From: Ptychodera flava
Taxonomy: Eukaryota > Hemichordata > Enteropneusta > Ptychoderidae
Length of the DNA: 64,000 nt
Direction: 5' to 3'
Assembly (NCBI RefSeq): GCF_041260155.1
Contig: NC_091931.1
Coordinates: forward strand, 14,224,361 to 14,288,360
The notes beneath the pieces were generated by a model. The model did not search any database, had not been told where the DNA came from, and worked only from the letters and a program-made list of their open reading frames with translations. This document shows, one piece after another, positions 24,901 through 36,383 of this stretch (the first letter of the stretch is position 1; each line of letters opens with the position of its first letter). The position numbers and the translations under genes were made by a program.

Positions 24901-27900
24901 GTTGGCATGGAGTTGTTGGTAAATAGTTGATGATGTAGGGGCATGAGGTGGGATATGGACCCAAAGAACCCAAAAGATGATTAAATACATCAATCAAAAA
25001 AATTCTAAGCTACAGTATAAACTGCCTAAAGATAGTTCAATGTGGAAAAAAGTTAAACAATTCAGAAATAAGAATTAACAGTCCAAAATAGTAATGACGC
25101 ACTTCCCTACTGACCTGAGTGCATGTGAAATACACAACCTGGCATCTGTAAATTAAATGTATACCAAGTGATCATTTCCAGTCACTTTTAACTGTTTTTA
25201 ATGGATTTTCCAAAGAGTCCTGTGGAAATGATGAAAAACGCTTATCTGGTCTTGTGTTTGTATAACCTCATGGCTGATAATTGTCATAGTATTGAAAAAA
25301 AATTGAAAGTGAAGAAATTACAGTTTTAATAGGCATATTTTCCTTGAAATACATGACAGTGTAAAGAATATATGCTAAAAGTGTTTAAGAGTAAATTTCT
25401 TTTCAAAAAATAATTTAATTTGTGACCAAAGGATTTTTATTCTTTGAGTTTACAAATTCAAACATTGCAATTTGTTCAATCATCTTGTGCAGTGCAAAAT
25501 TTATAAAATGACTGAAAAACAAAAAAAATTGGCAGAATTACAGTCTTTGTGATGTAAAATTATGGGGTGACATCACGATAACTGTTAATCTGTTTGAAGT
25601 ACTAATATACTATAATTTGAAAAAGAAAAATTCATGCAGAAACGGTAAAATATATTGTCAGCAATGTAGTGTTAATTTTGACTTGACATCAAAATATGCC
25701 TTTGCTGGATACCAAATATATAGGGCGAAATATCAGCCATGTTCAGCAAAATCCACACAACAGCATTGATCCTTTTCTAATTTGATTTGATTTGCTTATG
25801 TTATCCTTGTATGACAGTCAGTACAATATGGAACTTGAACACAACACAGTGAATAAGTATGCTGTAAATGAAATGGTGTGGCTGCATCCACATGCAGCAA
25901 TAGGAGTGCCTTTGTCTCTCACCCCTCATTTCCAACCTGTCCCATCCCTGAAAAAATAGTCTGGTCTTATATTTATAATGTTAATAATTTCTGTATTTGT
26001 TAAAATGTGCGCATCTCAAAAACTTTTGATCATAAACATTTTCATTGTTTTTTATAGCTGACCAATCAGTTAACCTGTTTATTTTGAATATTTGCGCATT
26101 TTTCCTCAGTATTTGACATTTTCTGAATACCTTCTTATTCAGTTTGTCATTTTCTAAAAGTTTAAATGCTCCATTGTGTGGTCAAGCTTTCCACACGCAT
26201 CAAATGTGGTACTTCATATAGGAGGGTCTGCCTCTAGAGGGCGGGCATCATGAACACTCCTGTGTTTGTTGGTTAATTCCTCCACGTAAACTTCTGATTG
26301 TACTGTAAACATTGAACATGGCCGACGTCCGATTTTCCTGTCTAAAACTTTCACTCATTTTCGTTCATATGACTCTGAAACTCCAGGAAACGATTGGGAA
26401 GAAAGGTTATCTTGAAATATTGAGGTACTCGCCGATATTTTGCAAAATTAAATGAGAAAAAATGCAAGGAAAATGCCGACAGGCTTACACAATGACAGTT
26501 TTCAGACTCGGAGGCATATGATCATCTCTGCAGATTATGCAACAGGCCCAGATCACGTGAGGCCATGAGGGGATATCCACGCAACTCAGTACCAAACACT
26601 AGCGCTCACAGAGTGAGCAAACACAAAGTGAGTACCCCTAACGTAAGCTCAGTAGTCTGTAATAGATTGTAGTCAACTAAGAAACCTTTGAGAAAGGCTT
26701 AACACTGTGGCTATGCCGCTAAGTCCCTTTTGATTTTTGTCACAGCTCAAAATCGTTCTCCCACACCTCAACCTGAGCCACGAACACCCCCACCAGTTTA
26801 TGATATGACCCATCACAATGGCATGACGTCAACGGATCTTGACAGATGGAAGTCTTGACAGACGGAAGTTCTTGACAGCAGCATATTGGTTTTCAACTCT
26901 AATACCTTCTCTGTCTATAAATAGACACGAGAAGGTAAAAATCATTAAAGGTTACATCTACTGGCCCTTTCTGCCAGTCATCTTTTACAACAGGAGTGTT
27001 GTAAAGTGTATCGAAATACAGATACTGTAAACAGTACCACAGCTCACCTTGATTTTAAATTTATGCAGCTCTCCCTTGGAGACAGTATCAGCTTTGGCAA
27101 TGACAGGAATGATGTTCACTTTACTGTCCAGTTTCTTCATTGTCACCAAGTCCAGGGACTTGAGAGAGTGACCAGTTGGTGCGATAAAATAAAGACACGC
27201 ATGGATGCGAGTGTCATGGTAAATATGCAGGGCTCTTTTGATCTTCAGTTCCTCTTGGAGATAATTTTCAAACTGTTTGTCTATGTGTTCTACTATTGAT
27301 TTGTAGCTAGAAGAAAAAATATGCGACATTTAACAATTGCTCTTTTTTGAGTTTTTTTCACATAAACTGAACACAAACAGAGGTTTTCTTCTAGCATGAT
27401 GTACCATATGACTACCGTAGTAGCTTACGTCTATGGGCTGAAGTATGTGTCCTTTTCATAATATTAGAACAAGAATATCAGAAAAGACCTATACTATATT
27501 ACATACCTATCTTCTTTGTTAATTTGGTCACCAAACCCAACTGTATCCACTACAGTCAACTTGAGTCTTACATTGCTTTCTTGAAGTGCTGTGAAAGGTC
27601 ACGATAACACAATCATAAATAATGATTACTATGAATGGCTTTTAAGACAAAAATCCTGCCGTTTTTCAACTTGTCTTTTGATATAGATGTTACACAGTGT
27701 TCGCGGTGACTTTTTTCTCTTCGCGTACGGCATACGCATTAGTCTGCTAAAATTGCATAATGGCTGGATTTGAGTGCGTAATTTTACTTTCGCACTCGAT
27801 TGATGAAAAAACTGACTGCAAAATACAATGTGCCGTTGAATAAACCTACTCTACACATATTCGGATTGTACGATGTAACATTATATTTATGAAAACAGTT

Positions 27901-30900
27901 GAACCAACAACTTGAACAATGTTGAAACGTAACAGCGAAAGGTATACATGCGACCGTCAAAACACATCGGGCAACCCAAAAGTTAGAGTTATGGCAGCTT
28001 ATCTAGACACATCTGCAGTGTGCAAAATTTATCAGGATTCCGACGAGCTCTACCGATGAATAATTTTTTTCACGGACTCGTAGAGCAAAGTTGAAAGAAA
28101 ACAGATTTGTTTGCTTCGACGCCATGCTGTATGTGTGCTTGATCAAAATATGGGAACAGCGAGACGCGATGATGGTGCAGGGTTGGCATTTGTATAATTT
28201 GTCGCAACATTTCTGTCAATCACTCACTTTGTGTAATAAGTTTCAGAAACTATCGCTCGCCTGAAAATTAGCAACGTAATTCATAGGCACAGCTGACATA
28301 ATAACGTGCCTGTGAATACGATGCCGATTTTTCAGACAACGCCAAGAGAATCCGAAACTTTCCTCACAAAATGAGTGATTGACAGAAATGTGTTGCAACA
28401 AATTTCGTCTGGTTGTCGCTTAAGCTCAGTCGTGGGGAGTGCTTTCGGAAACATTTTACTGTTATCCTTTACGTATAGAAAACGCATAACAATGAAAAAA
28501 ATGCGTAGAGAGTCAATTTCAATGCGTAAATACGCACGATTTTTGCGTAAACGCGAACTCTGTTACACTGTATGGAACAGTAATAATATATATTGATTAC
28601 AGCATCACTGTCTTGAGTGCATTTTGTTAAACAGTGACCAAATCAGACAGTCAATGTTGTCATTATCTATCAACCATTTATGACTCAGTAACAAGAATTG
28701 AGTACAGGACACAAGTTATAAATGCCAATCTATAATCTCAGCTTATCTTACCATAAGTTTTTGCATTTAGTTTGACATTTGGCAGGCTATGTGGTGCCGG
28801 CTCACTTTCAAACTGTGTGTTAAACAGAGTGTCCATCAAAGTGGACTTCCCTAGACCAGTTTCTCCTGTAAAAAAGAACAGTATTTTCCCAAATGAGATA
28901 ACAGCATGCCCTCTATGGCAGAAACACATGCTTTACCTATACATGCAAGTTCACAAATGTTCTGTTAGATTTATCCATCTGGCAGTTGTCCTTGAAATAT
29001 TTTTACTTCATTACACCTGTGAAGGGGTATTAATTACATTGACACGTTGAATCAATTTAATTTGTTTCTGACAAGCTATACACTACATTAGTTTTTACAC
29101 ACAGCAATCTTATTACGATAACTATGACATAATTAGTGGGGAACAAAATACACAAGGTTTGGAGGTATAAAATCCTGGAAAAATTTTCCAGATTTCTTAA
29201 GCAATTTCTGCATTTGTAAAACTGGGACATACCATGGTTTACATTCGTAAAGCATAGCCACACAGACCTGGCTTACATTTTCAAGGCTTGTTTGTCGAAA
29301 AATTTGACACACTTTCTGTGGAACTTACCAACACATAATATATTGAAACAGAAACCCTGGGCAACAGATTTGTTCACCAATTGATCGGGAAGACTGTCAA
29401 AGCCAACATGACCCTGTAGTTTCAAATGCCTAACATCTGGACCCTGTGAATTATTAAAGAATTAAGGTCAGTGTATAACATACATATGGCCAGGCTGTAT
29501 AACATGGAAAAAGGGATGGGCAACCATTGCATTGGTCTTCTTTTCACGCTTCAGCTGTTTTACTGAAACAATTATGTAAATTCCTTGTGGAGCTTTTTAA
29601 TAGTGTTGAATGAGATAAACCAAGTTACATCATGACACAATGCAAACATTTCAAACTGTATTGTCTTTGTTAACTCAGGACATTTGATTTTCATCAACAA
29701 CTGTGCAGGACTGAGGAAACACAAATACAACACCGCATAAAAATTTGTGCCATTTTTCACCTTTCTATTCCAATGAATTCTAGTGTAGTAGTGTACCGTA
29801 CAGCCCTTGTCTGAAAAAGCTGTTTGTGATGGAGGGACTGTGGTAAGATACTTGTTTGGCTACACATAGAATGAATGTAACTGTAGGAAACACAATAAGA
29901 CCATAAACAGTTAAGCAATATTTCTCAACTGTTTGTACCAGTACCAGAGTTGAAGGACTCTGTAGTGTCTGACCTCTAAGAAGTGACATGATCTGTCAGT
30001 TTAGTCACCAGCTGAGAAGTCTTTGTTCATGAATTTCCATGAGGCCGATACCTCAGTATGAAAAGAGCGATACTGGTTTTTACATTACTACCTGATCAAA
30101 TCACAAAACAGCACCCTCAAGCACCTCTACTTTGAAAAAAAAATCCACATAATTGACAGGTATGACAGATATATTGTTGTTGGCTTGCAAGGACATTAAA
30201 ATAATGAGGGGCAATAAAAGAATCATTGATCAGTTAGATTTACAATGGCATATTGAACAAAATACGCACTTTAGTTTTGGATACCAAGTCTTCTTATACC
30301 CAGAACTATGCGGTCCAATATAATGGCAATAAAGCATACATCAGTGAGCCTTTGTTCAGTAAAATTTAAACATAAATTTACACTTATTTAATCCAATAGT
30401 ACAACTGTATATGCCGATCATTAATTACACAAAACTACCATTTTTTGTGAGAATTTCTCTCGTGAATAACTAGAAAATAAAAACTTACTGAGAAATAATT
30501 CATACTTATATAATAAAGAACTAAACAGAGATATGATTATAATAAAGTATGGTGGAGAAAAGCGATTCTGGTCCTCATCACTTTAAAATTTGAACACATC
30601 CTGTACAAACCCATTATATGAGTATCAATGACACATTTTGAACAATACTTTGCTTTGAAAATAAAAAATTTCAAGTAATTACCAAGCAACTGGGTCGTTT
30701 GCCTTGTTTTCTGACAATTAAGGACTAGTTTCTTTTGGCAGGTGTATGAGTACGTTAACGGTTTCAATGGGCTGTCACACACAAATTTGCCCACCGTGAG
30801 ATGTTATCAGTAAAATATCGGAAAATATCGTAAATACCGATGAAATCTTATATAAAACGTCAATGAAAAGGTTAAAAATCGGTAAAATAGATTCCCCTCT

Positions 30901-31008
30901 GTTTGACTGCACACCTCTACCAAAAATTTCCCAAACCAAAGAGACAAAGACATAAGGCAAAGTTAATTTTTTCCTACTCACAGCGTTTCTTTCCACTTCG
31001 GCAGCCAT
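18744..31008 (-). CDS. Septin, SEPT6/8/10/11 group (10 exons)
   Basis: Septins are GTP-binding cytoskeletal proteins that assemble into hetero-oligomeric filaments at membranes and division sites. Ten exons join in perfect phase to 423 codons plus stop: 31008-30982, 29443-29329, 28865-28752, 27588-27507, 27306-27048, 23976-23887, 23442-23346, 20178-20010, 19555-19423, 18929-18744. The GTPase motifs are the P-loop GETGLGKST (residues 48-56), G3 DTVGFGD (100-106) and G4 AKAD (183-186). The septin unique element includes RARQYPWG (251-258). A C-terminal coiled coil rich in K/E/Q spans about 320-410. DTVGFGD, where SEPT2-type septins have DTPGYGD, and the sequence [20 protein letters not shown] place it in the SEPT6 group, whose members lack the switch-I Thr needed for hydrolysis and stay GTP-bound. 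Length fits the family (vertebrate SEPT6 and SEPT11 are about 430). It probably represents the single ancestor of vertebrate SEPT6/8/10/11/14, so no paralogue symbol is given. Confidence 0.95.
19423..19555 (-). CDS. Septin exon 9 (coiled coil)
   Basis: It encodes [20 protein letters not shown], then [20 protein letters not shown] and MSEKE, the first half of the C-terminal coiled coil through which SEPT6-group and SEPT7-group subunits pair. Confidence 0.92.
20010..20178 (-). CDS. Septin exon 8
   Basis: It encodes [20 protein letters not shown], then [19 protein letters not shown] and [16 protein letters not shown], the rest of the septin unique element. Donor is GTAAAA, which is weak but in phase. 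Confidence 0.93.
20441..23314 (-). mobile_element. piggyBac DNA transposon
   Basis: The 2.87-kb element is flanked by TTAA on both sides (20441-20444 and 23311-23314). Its inverted repeats are CCCTTTGCGCCCC on the left and the inverse of CCCTTTGCGCTCC on the right. The right subterminal region has several AGGCCG/CGGCCT-type repeats (23190-23295). It lies in septin intron 7, in the same orientation as the host gene. The two ends match well and most coding sequence is intact, so it is fairly young though no longer coding for a full transposase. Confidence 0.93.
21164..22928 (-). pseudogene. piggyBac transposase (frameshifted)
   Basis: The N-terminal frame (22928-21816) opens [20 protein letters not shown] with an acidic region. 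It then shows the DDE_Tnp_1_7 fold with ISIDEAM (first catalytic Asp) and [11 protein letters not shown] (second). The frame then shifts near 21890, where a [10 protein letters not shown] segment continues in another frame. It shifts again near 21700, after which 21670-21164 encodes [11 protein letters not shown] (third catalytic Asp) and a C-terminal cysteine-rich finger ([26 protein letters not shown]). All domains of a piggyBac/PGBD4-like transposase are therefore present but not in one frame. Indels in the assembly are an alternative explanation. Confidence 0.9.
23346..23442 (-). CDS. Septin exon 7
   Basis: It encodes [19 protein letters not shown] and [11 protein letters not shown], the start of the septin unique element. 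The 3.2-kb intron that follows holds the piggyBac element. Confidence 0.95.
23887..23976 (-). CDS. Septin exon 6
   Basis: Exactly 30 codons, [20 protein letters not shown] then [10 protein letters not shown], very close to vertebrate SEPT11. Confidence 0.94.
24560..24860 (+). repeat. Dispersed repeat family D, copy 2
   Basis: It matches 3470-3870 over segments including ACTTGTCAACAATAACAATG and GTAGTACAAGAAACTGTACT. It lies in septin intron 5. No terminal structure is visible. Confidence 0.55.
24861..27040. other. Rest of septin intron 5
   Basis: The sequence is mainly AT-rich and unstructured. A GC-richer island at about 26210-26660 contains a 45-codon frame starting ATGGCCGACG at 26318 and several CpGs, of uncertain meaning. 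GACAGA(T/C)GGAAGT-type short repeats occur at 26840-26875. Confidence 0.4.
27048..27306 (-). CDS. Septin exon 5 (G4)
   Basis: It encodes residues 113-199, including [40 protein letters not shown] and the G4 AKAD. This is the most conserved exon of the gene. Confidence 0.96.
27507..27588 (-). CDS. Septin exon 4 (G3)
   Basis: It encodes [20 protein letters not shown] and then QINKED, covering the G3 (switch II) motif. Donor is GTATGT. Confidence 0.95.
27696..28561. mobile_element. hAT-like non-autonomous element
   Basis: The 866-bp element in septin intron 3 begins AGTGTTCGCGG and ends with the inverse of AGAGTTCGCG. The heptamer GTTACAC directly abuts both ends (27689-27695 and 28562-28568), consistent with a slightly mutated 8-bp hAT duplication. 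Subterminal GCGTA/TACGC motifs are dense at both ends, as is usual for hAT elements. No transposase is encoded. A foldback is nested inside. Confidence 0.6.
28196..28406. repeat. Foldback nested in the hAT-like element
   Basis: The left arm, containing TTTCTGTCAATCACTCACTT, and the right arm, containing GAGTGATTGACAGAAATG, are inverted copies. Weaker pairing continues inward (AGTTTCAGAAACT against AGTTTCGGATTCT), giving arms of about 85 bases. Confidence 0.7.
28752..28865 (-). CDS. Septin exon 3 (P-loop)
   Basis: It begins with the P-loop [17 protein letters not shown] and continues through the switch-I region ([17 protein letters not shown]). No Thr sits where hydrolysing septins have it, as is usual for this group. 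Confidence 0.95.
29329..29443 (-). CDS. Septin exon 2
   Basis: This exon encodes residues 10-47, starting [10 protein letters not shown] and including [16 protein letters not shown] and GFCFNILCV, the segment that leads into the P-loop. Donor is GTAAGT. Confidence 0.93.
30982..31008 (-). CDS. Septin exon 1
   Basis: Nine codons, MAAEVERNA, end at a GTGAGT donor. The start context AAAATGGCTGCC resembles the YY1-type motif often placed over start codons. The short N-terminus before the conserved GHVGFDSLP segment matches the group. Confidence 0.8.
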
Positions 31009-31009
31009 T

Positions 31010-34000
31010 TTGATTGTAGTGAGCCGCCCTTCCGGTGACAATCCGGAAAATGACGAATGCTTCCGAATAAACACGACATTGATCTTGGCTCAATGCGTGT
31101 GTTACGAAAACTTGAATATCATGAATATGCATTTTGGCAACGAACGGAATGAAAGGCAGGGAGATTCTTGAGGTGGAAGCGTGGAGCACACAAACTCTTT
31201 GCCCGCGCAAGTATTTTAAGGTACGGCTATAACTGCACTAAACATACCTAAATTAAACAAAACAATATTTTTGAACAGATACTGTTAGAATTGATTGAAA
31301 TTTGGTCAACTTGTTTATTTATTCAATCTGTACAATATGATGACATTGTCCACATACAGGATCACATGAAAAAAAGGGGAAATTTCCCCACGAAAATTCA
31401 GGTATTTATAAAAAGTTAACATTCCAAACTCTGAATATATTTAATTTTTTGTCATTGTTCCCCTGCTATTTGCAAAGAGTACTATCGCCAAAAGTCACTA
31501 TACCCTAGATGAGGTAAAATATTTGCCATACTTTATTAAAGTGAACACAAAATACATGTGAAGTGACGAAAACATGTTTGATTTTTGAGATTTTAATAAA
31601 AATATTTGCATCAGTCAATGTTTGTTACACAAGCTTCAATGTTATTTTACACGGCCAAGGCCAACAATACGTTTAGCATCGGAATATCTTATTATATTCT
31701 AGGCGTGATTTTGAACTTTGCTTATTTTGCTCCATGTTATTTTTTAAGGTTATTCTTGATTGTCTTGGTTTTTCGTCGAACTTCAAATAGGTAGCGTGTT
31801 CACATCACCGTACGAAACTAGTTGGGTCGAGTTTGCATGTATATAAATTAAAGGTGTTCTGAGGTCTGGGTATAGGAAATGAATGATCAAAAACAATAAA
31901 ACTAATGATTTTAAAAAGAGAAGTGAGGCTACATACAAAGTCTGTGGGAGATTGTTCCTCTGTCTATACTTCCAAGATAGCATGATGGTGATGGACGATT
32001 ATTTTCATTTATTGTTATATATTTCCGAAATATTTTTATGATATATTGCATGCCAAATTACTGCAAATATGTCTTACAGGATCAGTGGAATCACTAGACT
32101 GATCTAAAAACATTATTTTCAGCCATGAAAAAACGTGAACGCAACCCACGATTTCTAGTAAAGAAACACTTTCGAAATGAAGAATTTTATGACGATTTTG
32201 CAACTTTTCCTAAATGATTAAATATCGGGCAAAAAGTGACAGTCGTTAGAACTAATCCTTCAATTTTTCCTAGCCTTCACACTGCCGAAGAAGTCTGATT
32301 AGGGGGGAGGGTATGCAGCTGTGGGTGTGACGAAAATGATTCAATATTCAAAACTATACACAGTTCTAATAGTAAACCATATTGAAAATAGATACTTGTA
32401 AGCTGTTGTCGTTCAAAAGCTACTTTACTCAAGTGAAATAATATGGTGATGCTCCGACCTGATGAAGGAAGTGCTCGCCATGTCATTACAATATGTAAGG
32501 CAAAAACTGTTGTCATGTCACCATATACAACAGGACATACATTTGTAAGACTCGAACACAGGGCTGGGACTATTGGAGTGCAGCTCGTGAAGACGTTGTA
32601 GCATACAGAGGCCGGTGGGTAAAATTCAAAGGTTGCCTGTCCTAGAACCGGTTTTCAGGTGTTGTGAAACAACATTTCTGACCAGTAGACCCGTTTAATT
32701 TGCAATGAATCAATACAAGTGGCAGTAAATGAAATACACCGCAAACGGAGAAGTGATGAAGAAGATGATGACGGCTACCAGCATAGCGCCCCCACAGGAA
32801 GGTATGTGCCAAGTGAATGGTATTGATTCTGAGGAAAACATTTACAATTTTATTGCATATCATGTGTTTTAGCAGCATTACCTAGTTTCTCTGATTTTGG
32901 GCGGATATTCCTAGCTTATTTCTGCATGCAATTCTACAAATAATTTACCATATTTTAGAGCTGATCTGGTATTTTATATCCTGTTATTAGTTACTTGACT
33001 CCGGTACATGCCTGTTCAGATTAACACATTATAGTTTGTACAGTGTATTTATGTTGCAAGTTAATTTTCACCAGTATTATGATGTCTAAATCGACCAAGC
33101 GACAGAAAGGGATCAAGTACAGACTTGCAGCATCATTACAGTTGACACAAATTGGAGACTTATTCTCGAATATTTCCAAATTCTCCAGACATTTCTTTAA
33201 TATTCATATAGTATAAGAAAGAATTCAGTAAGCGATAGGAAATAGTTTACAATTTTCTTGTCAGCATCTGTGAGAGTGTATTAGGATTTTGTCCTTTCCT
33301 ACCAGAACTACTGATGCTACACATCACGATCACGGAGAGCGCCCTCGAGCGATCAATCTGATATGTCTTGTAAAACCAAGAGTTACGGTTTACTTCAGAG
33401 AGGTCAGGTCCTTGCTCGCAGGGAAATAAACCTTGAAGATCGAGCGAGCCAACACTGCCTGTACTTTCATTTCTGATGTGCCATTTACTTGTTTTACATT
33501 TATAACGGTGGAGCATTACTGCAAACCAATGCTCTCAAACCAGAAAACCTGATCAAGCTATTAATTTGATCATGGTCAAACACTTTCTTTAATGATGCAA
33601 ACTGCCTTATGCTCGATCTGAATATTTCACTTTCTCATCCATGGTTTCATACCTTCTTTTTGGAAGAAAAAATAGAGTCACAAAGACATCTCGAATCACA
33701 GTTTTGAGAACAACACGACAAACTTAAATCCAACCATACAATTTGTTTCTCCAATCGAAAACTTTGTTTAATCAATTTGTTTCTCCAAACCAAAACTTTG
33801 TACTGGAACTTTTCTTTATGGTGAGAGTGTGGTTCTTACTTATGTTTGTGGAAATTTGAGTAAAATTTGAAATTTCTGTTTCGAGGCATGTATTACCTCA
33901 AGATATAGGATGTTAGCACTATGTCGGTTCATTATGATGGATTGGTTAATGGGAGGGGGATGTCATTGAAACTGTCCTGAAAGGTTGTTTGGGGCCCACA

Positions 34001-34590
34001 ACCAATGTCAGCACTGTATCCAAAGGTATATTTGTTATAGTCTACATCGTAAAAGTTACATGTTGCAGCTATGTTAAAGTGATATATCTGGATATCGTGC
34101 ATAAAATGCATTATTTATAAACAAGAGAATTGCACAGATGCAGTTTCTATGACCCCCTCCATTTAAGAAAGGATAAAGACTACATATATTTTGAGGTAGT
34201 TTTTCACAACTGTTGTTTATTTCAACATCTAATACTGTGCTTCACAAAATGCAAACTCACTCTCCAGTAATTGTTTCCTAAAATTCCTGTCTTTATACAA
34301 GTTTTTCATACATTAAACCTTTTTAACTCTTTTAGTATAAGTCACATTCAAATAAACACAAGTTATTCAGACGGTTGATCACAAATGTAAGTGATACATG
34401 CAGTGAAATTTCACATTCCAGTCTGGTAATGAACATCAACGAAGCAAACTTCCGTAACAAAGTATTGCAGTAACTCCTAATGTATTTGAAAATATTGACA
34501 TTAAACTCTTACAAAATACAGAATTGAAATGAGGTTGAGATTCTCAAATTTGAAAATGAAAGGCAGGTTTGAGTTTACAAGATTTCTAAA
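31010..34590. other. Septin 5' flank and intergenic, no gene seen
   Basis: No coding segment is supportable on either strand. The first few hundred bases must include the septin promoter and 5' UTR, but no TATA box or other clear core element stands out. The rest is AT-rich. Confidence 0.5.
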
Positions 34591-34596
34591 TACAGT

Positions 34597-34602
34597 TTAT
34601 TT
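34597..34602 (-). terminator. PMPCB polyadenylation signal
   Basis: AATAAA on the minus strand, about 94 bases past the PMPCB stop codon. Confidence 0.6.
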
Positions 34603-34695
34603 CACCTATGGTTGACAAATGCGCGTTCTATCCGGTCTCTTGGTAAAAATCATGGGTACATATATACAGAGATAAAACCTACAGAGCACTGTATA

Positions 34696-36144
34696 TTAAA
34701 ATCGTACCCAGTACATTCCACCTCTAACCCTGTTGTAATCAGGTAGCTGCTCAATTGGACCAACACCAGCAACAGCTGGGCACTTATCATAGATGTACCT
34801 TGTACATACATCTCTTATGGTTTTGGCACTGATGGCATTAATGCGAGCATCAAGTTCAGGCAGAGGGATGCGGCGGTCATAGCACAGCATTTGCCTTCCT
34901 ATATCCTCACAGATAGGCGTGGACCCGTCTAGCTGCAACAGCATGTTGGTTTTCAGCAGATTCTTGGCTCGCTCAACCTCGCTCTCCGTGACGCTGGTGC
35001 ACAGCCTCATCCATTCTTTCTGCAGGTAGAACATCATATCCTCAATGGTGGTTCTGTCGCTGATGAAATACATGCCCCACAGCCCGGTGTCGTTGTAACA
35101 GGTGTTGAAGGACTGGAAGGAGTGGCATAGGTTTCCCTCGGTGCAGACGGACGCCAGCTTGCTGGCCACATTCGTGCCACCGCCGTGAGAGCGATCCCAG
35201 GTGCCAATCATGGTGTTTGCCACCATCAGTGGGATAGTGTCAGGATGAGCCCAGCCGACACTTTCCACAGCAATGGCAACGTGAGCTAATGGCATGGCAT
35301 CATCGCGAACACGAATTTCACTTCCAGTGAATCTGCAAGGCGGCAGAAGCGGGATCTCATTCTCATACTCAGTACCAAGATTTCCCAGGTTCTGGTGAGC
35401 CAGGTCCACAAGATGATCATGATCGACACCACCCGCTGCTGAGAGGACTATTCTTGGGCCTTTGTAATGCGTTGAAATATAATCCAGAAGATCTTCTTTG
35501 GTAATGGACTTGATATTTTCTGTTGGGCCCAGGATGGTCCTTCCAAGCGCAGTTCCCTGGTAAGCTGTGGCGTGGAGATGGTCGAATATGACTTCCTGGA
35601 GGTTGGTTTCAACTTCCTCCATTTCCCTGAGGATGACACCCCTTTCTCGGTTGATTTCTGTCTCACCTAAAGTACTGTTCTGGACAATATCGGCCAGGAT
35701 TTCAACAGCTTTAGGCAGGTCATTGGCGAAGGCCTTCGCATAGTAAACGGTTTGCTCTCGTGACGTGTACGCATTTAGATGCGCCCCCATGTTTTCGATT
35801 TCAAGTTCTAGTTCCATCTGCGTGCGATTTTTCGTACCCTTAAATATCATGTGCTCAAGGAAATGTGCTACACCGTTTGTCTTCTCCGTTTCATACCTGC
35901 TACCGGCGTCTATCCACAGACCAACCGTACATGTGGGGATGCCGGAATCTTCAGAAGCAACTCGAAGGCCATTTCCTAGCGTTGTGACTCTTGTTTCAGG
36001 AACATTTAGGAGTGTCTGCGGATAGGTTGCGGTATGTCTTTTATTGGACCATTGTGAACCAAGGCAGGTGGTTACATGGATCTGTGGCTGCCGTAGACCA
36101 TTTCTACACAGCAAGGTCGCCGCTTTTGCCAGTTTCGACGCCAT
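34696..36144 (-). CDS. PMPCB: Mitochondrial processing peptidase, beta subunit (intronless)
   Basis: This is the catalytic subunit of the matrix peptidase that removes presequences from imported mitochondrial proteins, working as a heterodimer with the alpha subunit. The start is ATG at 36144 in the strong context CAATATGGCG. A seven-codon upstream extension opens with GTG, not ATG. The product is 482 residues. The N-terminus [19 protein letters not shown] is an Arg/Lys-rich amphipathic presequence. The inverted zinc site HFLEH is at residues 94-98, with the distal Glu ligand in the [11 protein letters not shown] stretch about 75 residues on. The glycine-rich loop reads DRSHGGGTN. Identity to vertebrate PMPCB is high throughout (for example [20 protein letters not shown] and [19 protein letters not shown]), and all key residues are intact. 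Vertebrate PMPCB has many introns, but this frame has none, suggesting a retrocopy that is functional or an intron-loss event. Confidence 0.96.
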   Translation of the reverse strand: MASKLAKAATLLCRNGLRQPQIHVTTCLGSQWSNKRHTATYPQTLLNVPETRVTTLGNGLRVASEDSGIPTCTVGLWIDAGSRYETEKTNGVAHFLEHMIFKGTKNRTQMELELEIENMGAHLNAYTSREQTVYYAKAFANDLPKAVEILADIVQNSTLGETEINRERGVILREMEEVETNLQEVIFDHLHATAYQGTALGRTILGPTENIKSITKEDLLDYISTHYKGPRIVLSAAGGVDHDHLVDLAHQNLGNLGTEYENEIPLLPPCRFTGSEIRVRDDAMPLAHVAIAVESVGWAHPDTIPLMVANTMIGTWDRSHGGGTNVASKLASVCTEGNLCHSFQSFNTCYNDTGLWGMYFISDRTTIEDMMFYLQKEWMRLCTSVTESEVERAKNLLKTNMLLQLDGSTPICEDIGRQMLCYDRRIPLPELDARINAISAKTIRDVCTRYIYDKCPAVAGVGPIEQLPDYNRVRGGMYWVRF

Positions 36145-36383
36145 ATTGAATGGTTGGAAGGGCACGTCAGATTACCCAGAACTACCTGCGGTGACATCGC
36201 TCCCGTAAGTAAGGGCGCCACCATAGTATCAAAATACAAACACGATGCGGTTCAAAGGTCATAAGATGTGATTGCGAGGGAGAGTAATGACAAAACATAC
36301 AAAGAAGAGATCATCTTTATTTCGGCCATTTCTCCGTCTTTTTACGTATTTTCTATAGTTTTTACAGGAGATATTGATCCACA
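36145..36383. promoter_or_regulatory. Bidirectional promoter between PMPCB and N4BP2-like gene
   Basis: Only 239 bases separate the two divergent start codons, so 5' UTRs and core promoters of both genes must lie here or overlap the genes. There is no TATA box at a fitting distance. A GGCGCC block (36209-36214), CGGCCATTT (YY1-like, 36333-36341) and a DR1 site are visible. Co-regulation is an inference. Confidence 0.7.
36249..36261 (+). promoter_or_regulatory. DR1 nuclear-receptor site (HNF4/RXR type)
   Basis: GGTTCA-A-AGGTCA consists of two direct half-sites with a one-base spacer, near the HNF4/RXR consensus. It is centred between the divergent genes. Chance occurrence is possible, but the position in a short promoter supports function. 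Confidence 0.45.

Noticed and set aside
36145-36165. Seven-codon N-terminal extension of PMPCB
   Set aside because: It would start with GTG, and the next in-frame ATG at 36144 has a strong context and opens a typical mitochondrial presequence.
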